From Rhodocaloribacter litoris (lineage in GTDB: Bacteria; Bacteroidota; Rhodothermia; Rhodothermales; ISCAR-4553): DNA of 64,000 nt. Each line of letters opens with the position of its first letter. The first letter of the stretch is position 1. Below the pieces are notes generated by a model. That model had not been told where the DNA came from and searched no databases. It saw nothing but the letters and a program-made list of their open reading frames with translations. Positions 46,001-54,443 of this stretch are shown here, piece after piece. The stretch spans positions 1,669,439 to 1,733,438 of the forward strand of contig NZ_CP076718.1 in NCBI RefSeq assembly GCF_011682235.2. The letters are read 5' to 3'. The translations under genes and the position numbers were made by a program.

Positions 46001-46523
46001 CTCGTCGCTGCTGATCCTTTCGCATCCCGTCGTGCAGCCCCGATCCTACCGGCGTATCGTGGTCTTGACGGAGTACGACGAGACGTCCTTGCTGCTCTAT
46101 CGCCAGGTGTTGCGCCTGGCGGTACGGGAGCACGCCGATCAGGTTTTCGTGGTCCGTGTTCTGCCCAAGTTCGGAGAGGCGAGAATCCTGACCGGTGCAG
46201 CGGGGCGCGAGCCGGAGTATCAGCCGCGTTCCCTGACCGAGGAACAGGCCTTACTGGAAGACTTTGTACACGGCGGGGGGGAAAGCGGCATCCCGGTCCA
46301 GACGTTCTGCCTGGAAGGGCCGATCGGCTTTGCAGCCACCCGGTTTGCCTACCGGTACAAAGCGGACCTGCTGGCGATCCCGGCCATCGAACGATATGCA
46401 GCGCTTGCCGATCGCCTCTATCCCTCCGAGACCGACTGGCGGCTGCGCGAGGCGCCCTGCGACGTATGGATTGCCTACCCGGAGGGACTCAGTGTACCGG
46501 CTCGGGCGCACCCTCGATTTTGA
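43092..46523 (+). CDS. Large cation:proton antiporter with USP and PTS EIIA-like domains
   Basis: An 1143-residue fusion. Residues about 10-400 form a CPA2 exchanger (IPGMVGLIIAGVIMGPHALGVL, GAVFASHTLLAYPVVSRLGL, IIGAFLAGLALNRLVP). Residues about 410-560 form a USP-like domain (RILIPLANPETAPDLMDLAL). After a linker, about 690-830 is a PTS EIIA type-2 domain with His in GAILYHAHVSG. From about 855 to the end two further USP-like domains follow (YGKVGVVVTPASDLIPLLAEAL and YRRIVVLTEYDETSLLLYRQVLRL). These last domains are collinear with the separate USP gene at 48288. Its 3' end overlaps the next, convergent antiporter by 35 bp. Confidence 0.88.
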   Translation: MHLPDLSLPLTDPVLIFALVMVMILVLPLLFQRMRIPGMVGLIIAGVIMGPHALGVLARDQTMELLGTVGILYIMFIAGLEIDLNEFKRQRNRSIVFGTLTFVLPQGLGTLMGRFVLGFEWPSAILLGAVFASHTLLAYPVVSRLGLAKGEDVTTGVGATILTDTAALLVLAVVVRTAEGALTPLFWFQMTVLLAAYMVGVLWGVPRLGRWFFQKVRSDGVFEFVFVLAVVFVCAFLATVAGVEPIIGAFLAGLALNRLVPEHSTLMNRTRFVGASLFIPFFLISVGMLVDVRVLVAGTEAWTITGFMLGTVIMTKWLAAQATRPLFGYTADQAWMLFGLTVPQAAATLATVLVGYNAGLFGDGVLNGTIVMMLATCMLGPWVAERYGRRVALRAARTPPEPSRAPQRILIPLANPETAPDLMDLALMIRQPSSEQPLYPLAIVRNREKVREGVAAAEKLLGHAVLHAAAADVPVTPVVRIDHNVASGILRAVREHMISTVIIGWNGKSSGRQYTFGSILDQLLQDSHELVLVSKIEQPVATVERVVLSVPPYADLDPGFADVVRTVKGLARQMSASILVLGSPDRLPGIQEHMRRARPEVPTTYAPLTAWSHLISTYEVHHRPYDLVLLVAARPGTLAWRPALGRLPRLLARRFPKTSLVVCYPPLPAEEAHLPHTLPSGDLVLGGLLSAHRIRLNLEGRHTDEVLSEMLKAAFPDQPDLIRHTADAFSLTAADYVPELMPGAILYHAHVSGIQDPLLLVGISARGLNLPKSSAPVYVILLLLSPENGSPEDHLRSLALVTRLVHAPETIDQLRKAASPKEAFEILASSFLEPRYGRTRVRKARLRVRDEVPGGALYGKVGVVVTPASDLIPLLAEALHRTISFGRRMNLLYLGTPTPQREERLQQALQETGLARETPVYWLENQSEEALRQVTRQHEIDLLMVEALDDASRLGTHLGPIAQALVHRPPSSLLILSHPVVQPRSYRRIVVLTEYDETSLLLYRQVLRLAVREHADQVFVVRVLPKFGEARILTGAAGREPEYQPRSLTEEQALLEDFVHGGGESGIPVQTFCLEGPIGFAATRFAYRYKADLLAIPAIERYAALADRLYPSETDWRLREAPCDVWIAYPEGLSVPARAHPRF

Positions 46524-48222
46524 CGAACGCACGCACCAGCTCCACCGAGTCGTTCTCGTAAACCACCCTGCGTGCCGTCTCCTGCCGGAACAGACGCGCG
46601 ATCTGCCCCATGATCTGAATCTGGGCGGCCATATCCCGTCTCGGGGTCAGCAGCAGGAAGATGAGCCGGGCCGGCTTGCCGTCGGGGCTGTCGAAGTCGA
46701 TGCCCTGTCTACTGTGACCGACCACCAGGACGGGGCGGGTCAGCCCGTCGAGGCGGGCATGGGGGATGGCGACCTCCTCGCCCAGGCCCGTCCCCATGAG
46801 CCGTTCCCGGGCCAGCACGGCCTCGGCCACGTCGGCGGCGTCGAGGCCGGCGGCTTCGGCAGCCGGCCGGGCCAGCTCCCGGATGACGCCCTCGCGCGTG
46901 GTCGCCTCCAGGTCCGGCACGAACAGCCGGGCGTTGAGCAGATCCTCCAGCTTCCACGTCCGGGGCCGTGCAAAGAACCGGTTCATCAGCGGGCCGCTGA
47001 CGATGGAACTGGCCAGGGCCAGCACCACCAGGGCAACGAACATGTCCTCCCGAATGACGCCGAACTCCAGGGCCAGCAGCCCGAGGATGATCTCCATCGC
47101 CCCGCGGGCGTTCATGCCGAAGCTGATCGCCCACCCGTCACGCCGGGAGAGACCGCCCAGGCGGGCCCCGAGCAGGCATCCCCCCAGCTTGCCCAGAAAG
47201 GCCACGACCAGCACCCCCAGCACCAGCGGCAGGTTGAAGTGCCGCAGAAAGTCGGCCTCCAGCCCGATCGAGACGAAGAAGATGGGGGCAAAGATGTAGG
47301 TGACGAACTGATGGAGGACCGTGCGTGTCTGTGCCCGCATGTGGGTCGAGTCGCCCACGGCAATGCCGACGAGGAAGGCCCCGAAGATGGCGTGGATCCC
47401 GATGGCCTCGGTGGCGGCCGCGCCGGCGAACGCCAGGACCAGGGTGAACCCCAGCACCCCGCCCGGCCAGCTCAGACGCGACTGGATCCAGGGCAACGCC
47501 CGGTGCACCATCCACCGGCCCACCGTCAGCGTGAACACGACGAGCAGCAACGTCAGGCCGATCGTGGCCCCGATGCTCATCCCCCCTCCGTGCCCCCCCG
47601 CACCTCCGGCCGACGCGGGCGCGTTCATCATCCCCAGTACAATCGAGAAGACGATCCACCCGACGAGATCGCTGAACATGGCCGCCCCCATGACGAGCAT
47701 CCCGACGTCGGTCTTGAACAGATCCAGGTCCATCATGATCTTGGCGATCACCGGCAGGGCCGAGATGCTCAGCGCCGTCCCGAAAAAGAGCGCGAACGTG
47801 AGCAGGTCGGTCCCCGGCTCAACGCCCCAGAATCCGGGAAAGGCGTAGGCCACCCCGAAGCCGACGGCAAAGGGCACAGCCGTGCCGAGGAAGCTGATCA
47901 GCAGTGCGGCCCGGCCCTGCCGCCAGAGCACGCTCAGATCGATCTCCAGCCCGGCGATCAGCAGCAGCAGCACCACCGACAGCGTGATCACGGCGTGGTA
48001 CGCCAGCGCAACGGCACCCTCCGCCGGAAAAAGCTGCTGGAACAGACCGGGGGCCAGCGCCCCCAGCACCGTGGGCCCCAGCAGGATACCGGCCAGGATC
48101 TCGCCGACGATGGCCGGCTGCCTGAAACGGTTGAACACCTCCCCGAAGGCACGCGCCAGCCCCAGCATGACCCCGAAGCCAAGCAGCAGCGTCGTGACTT
48201 CAACGGAGGTGAGCTTTTCCAT
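46489..48222 (-). CDS. Cation:proton antiporter with C-terminal PTS EIIA-like domain
   Basis: A 577-residue protein. Start ATG 48222 gives MEKLTSVEVTTLLLGFGVMLGLARAFGEVF, the expected first helix. The CPA2 membrane domain runs to about residue 415 (QPAIVGEILAGILLGPTVLG, LSISALPVIAKIMMDLDL, IFGAFLVGIAVGDSTHMRAQ, FGMNARGAMEIILGLLAL). The last 150 residues are an EIIA type-2 domain with phosphorylatable His in EEVAIPHARLDGL. A His/Gly-rich loop (GGAGGHGGG) is in the middle. The USP gene lies just upstream (66 bp), so the two form an operon that parallels the fused gene at 43092. Confidence 0.92.
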   Translation of the reverse strand: MEKLTSVEVTTLLLGFGVMLGLARAFGEVFNRFRQPAIVGEILAGILLGPTVLGALAPGLFQQLFPAEGAVALAYHAVITLSVVLLLLIAGLEIDLSVLWRQGRAALLISFLGTAVPFAVGFGVAYAFPGFWGVEPGTDLLTFALFFGTALSISALPVIAKIMMDLDLFKTDVGMLVMGAAMFSDLVGWIVFSIVLGMMNAPASAGGAGGHGGGMSIGATIGLTLLLVVFTLTVGRWMVHRALPWIQSRLSWPGGVLGFTLVLAFAGAAATEAIGIHAIFGAFLVGIAVGDSTHMRAQTRTVLHQFVTYIFAPIFFVSIGLEADFLRHFNLPLVLGVLVVAFLGKLGGCLLGARLGGLSRRDGWAISFGMNARGAMEIILGLLALEFGVIREDMFVALVVLALASSIVSGPLMNRFFARPRTWKLEDLLNARLFVPDLEATTREGVIRELARPAAEAAGLDAADVAEAVLARERLMGTGLGEEVAIPHARLDGLTRPVLVVGHSRQGIDFDSPDGKPARLIFLLLTPRRDMAAQIQIMGQIARLFRQETARRVVYENDSVELVRAFVKIEGAPEPVH

Positions 48223-48287
48223 GCGGCAGCCTGAACGGAAGAACGGAAACCGGACGAACGAAAGGACTTTCCTGCGGGGCCGGTCGC

Positions 48288-49133
48288 TCAGGGCAGGGAC
48301 GCCCGCACCACCCACAGGTTGCAGGGGATCTCGCGCAGGACCCACTCCATGTCCGAGGGAAAGAGCCGCTCGAAGAAGTGGCTGTGCCGGCTGGCCGAGG
48401 GCATCACGAGCAGGTCGACCTCGTGATCGCGGGCAAACTGCGCGGCGATGTAGCCGGTATGCCCTTCGATGATGCACGGCTCGACGGGTACGCGGCTATG
48501 CCCGGCCGCATCCACCAGATCCCGCAACAGGGTCTCTTCCTGTACCCGGGAGGTCTTCTGAGAAGACCGGGCACGCTCCCGGCGATTCCCTTCCGAAAAC
48601 ATGACCACTTCCCCGAACTGGGGTAACACGCGAAGCACGTAGACCCGCTCGGCCTGCTCCTGCTCGGCCAGGCGTACGGCCTTGGTCAGCGCAATCAGCG
48701 CCAGCTCCGAATAGTCGGTCACGACGACCAGCCGGCGCACCGGCTGCGGCACCACCCGGGGCTCCGTGAACAAGAGCAGCGAACAGGGTGCCTCCCGGAC
48801 CAGATTACGGGCCACGGAGCCCAGGTAATAACGCAGCGGGTGTTCCTTCTCCAGCGCTCCGGCCAGGAGCAGGTCCAGACCGTAGGTCTCCACCGCTTCG
48901 AGCAGGGCCGCATCGGGGGCCCCGCGGACCCACAGGATCTCCGTCTCGCGGGGTAGCCCGGCCTGCTCCATGGCCCGCCGCAGATGGGCCTCGTGCTCCG
49001 GTGTGTGGTCACCGGCGTGAACCAGGCTCAGCCGTGCCGCCAGCCCGGGCGCACGGTAAGCCGTCTCGGCCAGCAGCGCCTCCAGGCGGGGCGAAAACGT
49101 GACGGCAACCCCGAGGTGTCGGTAGAGTGGCAT
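48288..49133 (-). CDS. Tandem-domain universal stress protein
   Basis: A 281-residue protein with two USP domains: MPLYRHLGVAVTFSPRLEALLAETA to CSLLLFTEP, and VRRLVVVTDYSELALIALTKAV to CNLWVVRASLP. Start ATG 49133 was preferred to longer frames. Neither half shows a perfect G-2x-G-9x-G ATP loop; the second has SRHSHFFERLFPSDMEWVLREIPCNLWVV. It is probably co-transcribed with the antiporter downstream and may regulate it, as the same domains are fused to the antiporter at 43092. Both points are inference. Confidence 0.85.
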   Translation of the reverse strand: MPLYRHLGVAVTFSPRLEALLAETAYRAPGLAARLSLVHAGDHTPEHEAHLRRAMEQAGLPRETEILWVRGAPDAALLEAVETYGLDLLLAGALEKEHPLRYYLGSVARNLVREAPCSLLLFTEPRVVPQPVRRLVVVTDYSELALIALTKAVRLAEQEQAERVYVLRVLPQFGEVVMFSEGNRRERARSSQKTSRVQEETLLRDLVDAAGHSRVPVEPCIIEGHTGYIAAQFARDHEVDLLVMPSASRHSHFFERLFPSDMEWVLREIPCNLWVVRASLP

Positions 49134-49256
49134 CGGTCCGCGCAAGATGCAAGGAAACCCTTCCCCCACGCAGGGAAGGTTTCCTGAAAAAGCGTACCGG
49201 CAGGACAGGTTCCTGTGACCGGCAACGCCCGAAAGGACACCCGGCAAAAGCGTGCG

Positions 49257-50192
49257 TCACGCGGCTTCCCCGTTTCCGGCGGCCGGCGTCTCGCGCCCCC
49301 CCTCGACCCAGGCCTTCGGCAGGGCTTCGGCCAGCTTTACGCCCCCGACGACGCCGAAGTCCAGCGTCCGGATCGGGAAGGGGATGGTGATGCCGTGCGC
49401 GTCGAAGGCCCGTTTGATGCGCCGGATGGCCGCACTACGGGCTTCGAACAGGTCGCGCGGCCCCTGGAACGGTATCCAGAACCGGAGCACGAAGTTGATC
49501 GAACTGTCGCCGAAGGATTCGTAGAACAGCTCGAGCGGCCGGTCCTTGGCCCGCCCGGGCAGGTCCTCGACGGCCTCCAGCGCCACCTCGCGGGCCTTTT
49601 CCAGGTCGTCGCCATAGGCCACGCCGCAGGCGACGTCCACCCGGCGAAAGCCCGGCTCGCAGTAGTTGACGATCTGGTGGCCGAAGACCTCCCGGTTGGG
49701 CACGTAGACGCGCGCGCCGTCCGTGCGGCGGATGATGGTCGTGCGCAGGTTGACCTCCTCCACGGTCCCGCTGACGCCGCTGGCCTCGACGTAATGCCCC
49801 TCGCGGAACGGCCGGCGAAAGGCCAGCAGAATGCCGGAGACGAAGTTGGAGACGATGTCCTGAAAGGCGAAGCCGAGAGCCAGCCCGACGATCCCGACGC
49901 CGGCCAGCAGCGCCGTCACGACGTCTTCGAGGTGCAGGATGCTCAGCGCGATGAAGATCCCCGCGGCCACGACGGCCACCGACACGATCGAGCCGAGGAG
50001 CCGGTTGACCTGCCGGTTCGCCGAGACGCGGTCGAGCAGCCGGTACGTGAGGCGGCGCCCGTAGCGCGCCAGCAGCCCGAAACCGATCGCCACCAGCACG
50101 GCCAGCACCAGGTTGGGCAGCAGGGCGATGAGGGCTTCCAGCCATCCGATGAGCTTTTCCGTGATCGTGGATAAGGCGTCTGAAAGGTTCAT
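49257..50192 (-). CDS. Small-conductance mechanosensitive channel (MscS family)
   Basis: A 311-residue MscS-type channel. It has three membrane segments (LIALLPNLVLAVLVAIGFGLL; LLGSIVSVAVVAAGIFIALSI; VTALLAGVGIVGLALGFAFQDIVSNFVSGIL, the pore helix). A beta domain follows (FREGHYVEASGVSGTVEEVNLRTTIIRRTDGARVYVPNREV), then the C-terminal alpha/beta domain. It opens on hypo-osmotic shock, which fits the neighbouring ion transporters and glycerol channel. Confidence 0.94.
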   Translation of the reverse strand: MNLSDALSTITEKLIGWLEALIALLPNLVLAVLVAIGFGLLARYGRRLTYRLLDRVSANRQVNRLLGSIVSVAVVAAGIFIALSILHLEDVVTALLAGVGIVGLALGFAFQDIVSNFVSGILLAFRRPFREGHYVEASGVSGTVEEVNLRTTIIRRTDGARVYVPNREVFGHQIVNYCEPGFRRVDVACGVAYGDDLEKAREVALEAVEDLPGRAKDRPLELFYESFGDSSINFVLRFWIPFQGPRDLFEARSAAIRRIKRAFDAHGITIPFPIRTLDFGVVGGVKLAEALPKAWVEGGRETPAAGNGEAA

Positions 50193-50236
50193 GCGTCGCT
50201 CCGTTTAATGAAATCCATCGTTCCTTTCCGAAACCC

Positions 50237-50638
50237 TCACGGCCCCTCGCCCGGCTCCCCTGCCGGATCAGGCCCCGGTGCACACAACGTCTCCAGTAGA
50301 TCAGCGGCCGTGTCGACGGCGACGGGTTCGGCGTGTGGGCCCGGGCGAAGCAGGCGGCCGCCGGGTGAGAGCGCGACCAGCCGCAGGCCGGGATAACGAC
50401 GGCGCACGTGCCGGAGACGCGGATCGAGCCGGCCGGCGTCGTCCATCGACATCACCACACATTCCGGCGCCCCGGCCGCCACACAGGCCTCGAGCCGCGC
50501 CGGATCGTCGACCTGACCGACCAGGTGCAACGCCGGGTGGCGACGGATCAGCCGGCCCAGCATCTCGCGCATCAGCCGCGGGCGAACGGCCAGCAGCACG
50601 CGTGTTGTCGAAGCCCGTGGCGATGCGGCATCCGTCAT
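50237..50638 (-). CDS. Stand-alone receiver-like protein lacking the phospho-Asp
   Basis: A 133-residue protein starting MTDAASPRASTTRVLLAVRPRLMREML. It has the layout of a NarL-type receiver: first strand TRVLLAV, helix RLMREMLGRLI, strand LHLVGQVDD, third strand PECVVMSMDD, and LRLVALSPGG. In the third strand the position normally occupied by the phosphorylated Asp is Ser (VVM-S-M), and the early acidic pair is absent. No output domain follows; the tail is Pro/Gly-rich. It is downstream of, and on the same strand as, a LuxR regulator with a similar substitution. Confidence 0.6.
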   Translation of the reverse strand: MTDAASPRASTTRVLLAVRPRLMREMLGRLIRRHPALHLVGQVDDPARLEACVAAGAPECVVMSMDDAGRLDPRLRHVRRRYPGLRLVALSPGGRLLRPGPHAEPVAVDTAADLLETLCAPGPDPAGEPGEGP

Positions 50639-50841
50639 GATCCCGGCTCGGCATATACCCGTTGCACTCCTCCCGTACAGGATAAGAGGCACCGGGCCCG
50701 GATACCATGGATCTCCGCCCGCCTCCACGATACATTTTTCGATACATTTCCGGCGGCTTGTGGGGATCTACGGCTACGGGCAGACGGCGGAGACCAGATC
50801 CCGGCCCGGCGTCCCGCAACGTCCCGGGCCGCCGCTCCCCT

Positions 50842-51495
50842 TCAAAGCCCCCTTTTTTCGAGGGCTCGCAGGTAGCGCGCCGCTTCCTCGCGGCTGCGCA
50901 CGTTGAGCTTGCCGAGGATGCTGTGGACGTGGTTCTTGACGGTGCCGAGTTCGATGAAGAGCCGGTCGGCGATCTGCTGGTTCGTCAGTCCTTCCCCGAT
51001 CAGTTCGAGCACCTCACGCTCGCGGGGCGTCAGGTCGGGCGGGCGGCTGAGGTCGATGCCGCTGTCGGCGGCCAGTTCGGCCAGCTCGGCCACGCGTTCC
51101 ATCAGCAGGGCGGCGATCTCGGGCGAGACGAGCGCCCGCCCGCGACGGGCCGCCCGGATGTTGCGCAGCAGCTCCTCGACCGAGTCCTCCCGCAAGACGT
51201 AGCCGCTGGCCCCGGCCTCGATGTGGCGCAGGATGTCGTGCGGCTCCCGCGCCAGCCCGACCACCAGAATGCCCACCTCCGGATCGGCTTCACGCAGGCG
51301 TGCGATCAGGCGCGTGGTGCCCCCTTCCGGCAGGCCGGTGCTGACGAGCACGAGGTCGCAGGAGCCTCCGTATGCCAGGGCTTCCTCCACGGTCGTGGCC
51401 GTCCCCACCACCTCCAGGTCTTCTTCTTCGCCGAGCACGGCCGCCATCACGCTGGCATTCAGGCGAATCTCGTCGACGATCAGAATGCGGGTCAT
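50842..51495 (-). CDS. NarL/LuxR-type response regulator with atypical receiver
   Basis: A 217-residue regulator. Residues 1-120 are a receiver (MTRILIVDEIRLNASVMAAVL, then LEVVGTATTVEEAL, CDLVLVSTGLPEGG, ILVVGLAREPHDILRHIEAGASGYVLRED). The C-terminal part is a LuxR HTH (LTPREREVLELIGEGLTNQQIADRLFIELGTVKNHVHSILGKL). The third-strand acceptor is Ser (DLVLV-S-TGLP) instead of Asp, so it probably does not work by standard phosphorylation. No histidine kinase is adjacent. Start ATG 51495 fits the family. Confidence 0.88.
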   Translation of the reverse strand: MTRILIVDEIRLNASVMAAVLGEEEDLEVVGTATTVEEALAYGGSCDLVLVSTGLPEGGTTRLIARLREADPEVGILVVGLAREPHDILRHIEAGASGYVLREDSVEELLRNIRAARRGRALVSPEIAALLMERVAELAELAADSGIDLSRPPDLTPREREVLELIGEGLTNQQIADRLFIELGTVKNHVHSILGKLNVRSREEAARYLRALEKRGL

Positions 51496-51722
51496 GCGAG
51501 GCAACGGAAGCGCAATGAAACAGCCGGAACGCCCTGTCAAAGTACGTACCGGCCCTTCCCCCTTCAAGCGCGTCGCCCCCGTCTTCTACCCGGTTTATAT
51601 CGGATCTATATCTCGTCCCTGGATCCCGATCCATGGCAAAGCAGCGATCATATCACTATCTTTTCAAGGTTTGGACCTCCAAACCACGCGCGTACATGTA
51701 TCATCAGACCAGAACACGAACG

Positions 51723-52025
51723 ATGGCATTGTATTCCCCCCAGCAGGCTGAACTCGACGGGATCAAGGGACAGGGCTATGCCTTTTCCCGGCGTACCTAC
51801 CAGGGCATCGAGTACCGGGGGGTCTTCTTCGTCGATGAGGAAAAGGCGGAGGCGCTGGAACCCCTGCTCGAGAAGGACGAGGTCGAGTTCACCGGCGTCG
51901 TCTACAAGAAGAACCGTTCCGGGAAGGTGCGCCAGATGACCCGTACGTTCCTGGTGGACGTGAAAGATCTGGCCAGCGTACATGTCGGTGAGCGCGCCGA
52001 CTTCAAGGTCGTCGGCGAAGCCTGA
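51723..52025 (+). CDS. Small conserved-looking protein of unknown function
   Basis: A 100-residue soluble protein. MALYSPQQAELDGIKGQGYAF is followed by RTYQGIEYRGVFFVDEEKAEALEPLLEKDEVEFTGVVYKKNRSGKVRQMTRTFLVDVKDL. It reads like a small beta-rich domain with alternating acidic and basic stretches and has no signal or membrane segment. No family is recognised. It has normal GC-rich codon use, its own upstream region of about 230 bp and a strong terminator, so it is probably a real monocistronic gene. Confidence 0.65.
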   Translation: MALYSPQQAELDGIKGQGYAFSRRTYQGIEYRGVFFVDEEKAEALEPLLEKDEVEFTGVVYKKNRSGKVRQMTRTFLVDVKDLASVHVGERADFKVVGEA

Positions 52026-52049
52026 ACGCCCCGCCGCGTTTCGCCCTGG

Positions 52050-52083
52050 AGCCCGTCATCGCAGCGGTGGCGGGCTTCTTTAC
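52050..52083 (+). terminator. Intrinsic terminator between convergent genes
   Basis: AGCCCGTCATCGC pairs with the segment GCGGTGGCGGGCT (two G-U pairs) to form a stem over 52050-52076, followed by TCTTTA. It lies 25 bp after the small protein stop and directly at the end of the convergent epimerase gene, so it could serve both. Confidence 0.65.
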
Positions 52084-53069
52084 TTCTCCTCGCGCAGCGT
52101 CGCGGCGAGGCGTTGCGCGGTCTCCCGGAAAGGCCGGAAACGGCACCCCAGCGCTTCGACGGCTTTGCGGTTGCTGTAGCGATACCGGTGGGCACTGTGA
52201 CGGGCCATCTCGCGGGTGAGGCGCGGCGACGTGCGGGTGAGCAATGCCACCGCCTCGGCGACTGCGCCGAGCCACCAGGCCAGCCGGGGCGAGAGCGTCC
52301 ACCGGGGCGGCGGCACACCGAAGGCCCGTGCCAGCGTCTCGGCGATCTCCCGCCACGAGAGGTTGTCGCCCGCCAGGATGTAGCGCTCGCCGGTATGCCC
52401 GTGCGCCATGGCCCGGATGTGCCCCTCGGCGACGTCTTCCACGTCCACGACACACGTCCCGCCCGCCGGAACCGCCGGCAGCCGCCGTTTCCGCACCAGA
52501 TCGACGAGCCGGCGCGTGTTCTCGCCGGGTCGCCCGGGACCGAAGACGAGCGCGGGGTTGACAATGACGGCGTCGAGCCCCTCGGCAACGCCGCGTTGCA
52601 CTTCGAGCTCGGCGCGGTACTTCGACAGGGCATAGGGGGAAGGAGAAGGCGCGTCGTGCCAGGAAGCCGTTTCGTCCAGGACGACGTCCGGGCCGGGGAG
52701 GCGGCCGAGCGCAGCAACGCTGGAGGTGTGCACGAGCCGTTCGACGCCGGCCGCCAGCGCGGCATCGACGACGTGCGCGGTGCCCTCGACGTTGACATGA
52801 AAGAGCCGCGCCCGCTCGCGACGGTTCCGGCCCTGCCCCACATAGCCGGCCACATGGTAAACGCGGGATACCCCCTCGAAAGCCCCCCGCAGGCTGCCGG
52901 GGTCCGTGACGTCGCCGAGCGCGTGCTCGACATGACCGGCTGCGTCACCGAGCAGGTCGAGGCGGGAGGCCGGGCGCCGCAGGATCCGCACCTCGACGCC
53001 CTGTGCGACAAGCAGGCGGGTCAGGGCCGCCCCGACGAGGCCGGTCGCACCGGTGACGAGGGTTTTCAT
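52080..53069 (-). CDS. Extended SDR NAD-dependent epimerase/reductase
   Basis: A 329-residue extended SDR. The cofactor motif [11 protein letters not shown] is near the N-terminus, [12 protein letters not shown] follows, then [18 protein letters not shown] (catalytic Ser), [16 protein letters not shown] (Tyr-x3-Lys) and [12 protein letters not shown]. It resembles dihydroflavonol reductase-like and hopanoid-associated sugar epimerase (HpnA-like) proteins. The start overlaps the stop of the biotin carrier gene by 4 bp, so the two are coupled. The substrate is unknown. Confidence 0.9.
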   Translation of the reverse strand: MKTLVTGATGLVGAALTRLLVAQGVEVRILRRPASRLDLLGDAAGHVEHALGDVTDPGSLRGAFEGVSRVYHVAGYVGQGRNRRERARLFHVNVEGTAHVVDAALAAGVERLVHTSSVAALGRLPGPDVVLDETASWHDAPSPSPYALSKYRAELEVQRGVAEGLDAVIVNPALVFGPGRPGENTRRLVDLVRKRRLPAVPAGGTCVVDVEDVAEGHIRAMAHGHTGERYILAGDNLSWREIAETLARAFGVPPPRWTLSPRLAWWLGAVAEAVALLTRTSPRLTREMARHSAHRYRYSNRKAVEALGCRFRPFRETAQRLAATLREEK

Positions 53070-53572
53070 GCCAGTTCGATCAGGAGCGCGTTCTTGCCCA
53101 CGGCCTCACCGGGCGCCACATGGATGCGCCGCACGACGGCCTCGCCGGTCGCCCGCAACTCGTTCTCCATCTTCATCGCCTCCAGGATCATCAGGCCATC
53201 GCCCGCCTTCACGGTCTGTCCTTCTTCCACCAGCACCTTCAGCACCAGCCCGGGCATGGGTGCCCGCACCTCGCGCTCGGCCGCCCGGCTACCGGCCTCC
53301 AGGCCGAAACGCTCCAGCAGCAGCGCTTTCTCATCCAGCACCCGCACCTGCCGGAGCCGGTGGCCGATCTCCACCTGAAGCGTCCCCGCCTCACCGGCGG
53401 CGATGAAGACCGGCAGGCTCCGGCCGTCGATCAACAGCGAAAAGGCGCCCGCCCCGACCGGCTCGAAAGACACCTCGACGGCCCGGCCGTCAAGATAAAC
53501 CCGCCCTTCCCGGAACTCGATCTCGAAAGCGCGGTCTCCTACCTGCGCCCGAAAAACCTGATCCTTCACCAT
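53066..53572 (-). CDS. Biotin carboxyl carrier protein (acyl-CoA carboxylase subunit)
   Basis: A 168-residue protein. The C-terminal 70 residues are a biotinyl domain: [22 protein letters not shown], then [15 protein letters not shown], where the Lys of EAMKMEN is the biotinylation site. The N-terminal half ([31 protein letters not shown]) is the usual extension of Bacteroidota biotin/lipoyl carrier subunits of acetyl- or propionyl-CoA carboxylase. Start ATG 53572 fits. Carboxylase and carboxyltransferase genes are not in the window. Confidence 0.9.
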   Translation of the reverse strand: MVKDQVFRAQVGDRAFEIEFREGRVYLDGRAVEVSFEPVGAGAFSLLIDGRSLPVFIAAGEAGTLQVEIGHRLRQVRVLDEKALLLERFGLEAGSRAAEREVRAPMPGLVLKVLVEEGQTVKAGDGLMILEAMKMENELRATGEAVVRRIHVAPGEAVGKNALLIELA

Positions 53573-53702
53573 CGGCTCTTTCCTTTCGGCTACATGCCGG
53601 GTCGGCACCGGCCCACCCGCAGGACTTTCCCGGAGGCCCTGCAAAATACGAATCCCGCACCCAATCGCCAGCATCTCGCCCACGACATCTGCCGGCTCGC
53701 GT

Positions 53703-54290
53703 ATGGACCAGAGGTTGACCCCGGAGTTGCTCCTGTACGGCTACCGGCACGGTATCTTTCCCATGGCGGATCCCCGCGATGGCGACGCCGTCTACTGGTT
53801 CGATCCCGATCCACGGGCCGTGATCCCGCTCGATGCCTTTCACGTGCCGAAGAGCCTGGCCCGGCTGGTACGCAAGGGAACGTTCGAGGTGGTTACGGAC
53901 CGGGACTTCGAGGGGGTCATGCGGGCCTGCGCCGACCGGGCGGAAACGTGGATTTCGGAAGAGATCATTCAGGCCTATGTGGCGTTACACCGCCTGGGCC
54001 ATGCCCACAGCGTCGAATGCCGGCGCCATGGCCGGCTGGCTGGCGGGCTTTACGGCGTAGCACTCGGAGGCGCCTTCTTCGGGGAATCGATGTTCCACCG
54101 CGAGCGGGACGCCTCGAAGGTGGCGCTCGTCCATCTGGTCGAGCGGCTGCGCCGGGGGGGGTTCGTGTTGCTGGACACCCAGTACCTCACGCCGCACCTG
54201 GCCCGTTTCGGTGCCATCGAGATTCCACGGGCCGAATACCGCCGGCGCCTGGCCGCGGCCCTGCGCATCGATGCCCGGTGGCAGGTATGA
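53703..54290 (+). CDS. aat: Leucyl/phenylalanyl-tRNA--protein transferase
   Basis: A 195-residue Aat. It opens [20 protein letters not shown], then [68 protein letters not shown], and [22 protein letters not shown]. These are the conserved blocks of the family. It adds Leu or Phe from aminoacyl-tRNA to N-terminal Lys/Arg of proteins, marking them for ClpAP-type degradation (N-end rule). Confidence 0.96.
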   Translation: MDQRLTPELLLYGYRHGIFPMADPRDGDAVYWFDPDPRAVIPLDAFHVPKSLARLVRKGTFEVVTDRDFEGVMRACADRAETWISEEIIQAYVALHRLGHAHSVECRRHGRLAGGLYGVALGGAFFGESMFHRERDASKVALVHLVERLRRGGFVLLDTQYLTPHLARFGAIEIPRAEYRRRLAAALRIDARWQV

Positions 54291-54443
54291 CCGCGCCGCC
54301 CTCCCACAAGGCAACCCGCGATCCGATCCGGTCCCGACCCGCGTGCCGGGACCGGATTGCAGGCCGACAAGTGGAACCCCCGGGTTTCCGGCATGAAGCT
54401 TCCGGCCGGGGCTGCTTCCGTCAAACACCAAAGCCTTTGTCCG

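Noticed and set aside
43092..46523. Gene fusion caused by an assembly or annotation error
   Set aside because: The frame is continuous over 1143 codons with consistent codon use, and domain order is sensible (exchanger, USP, EIIA, USP, USP).
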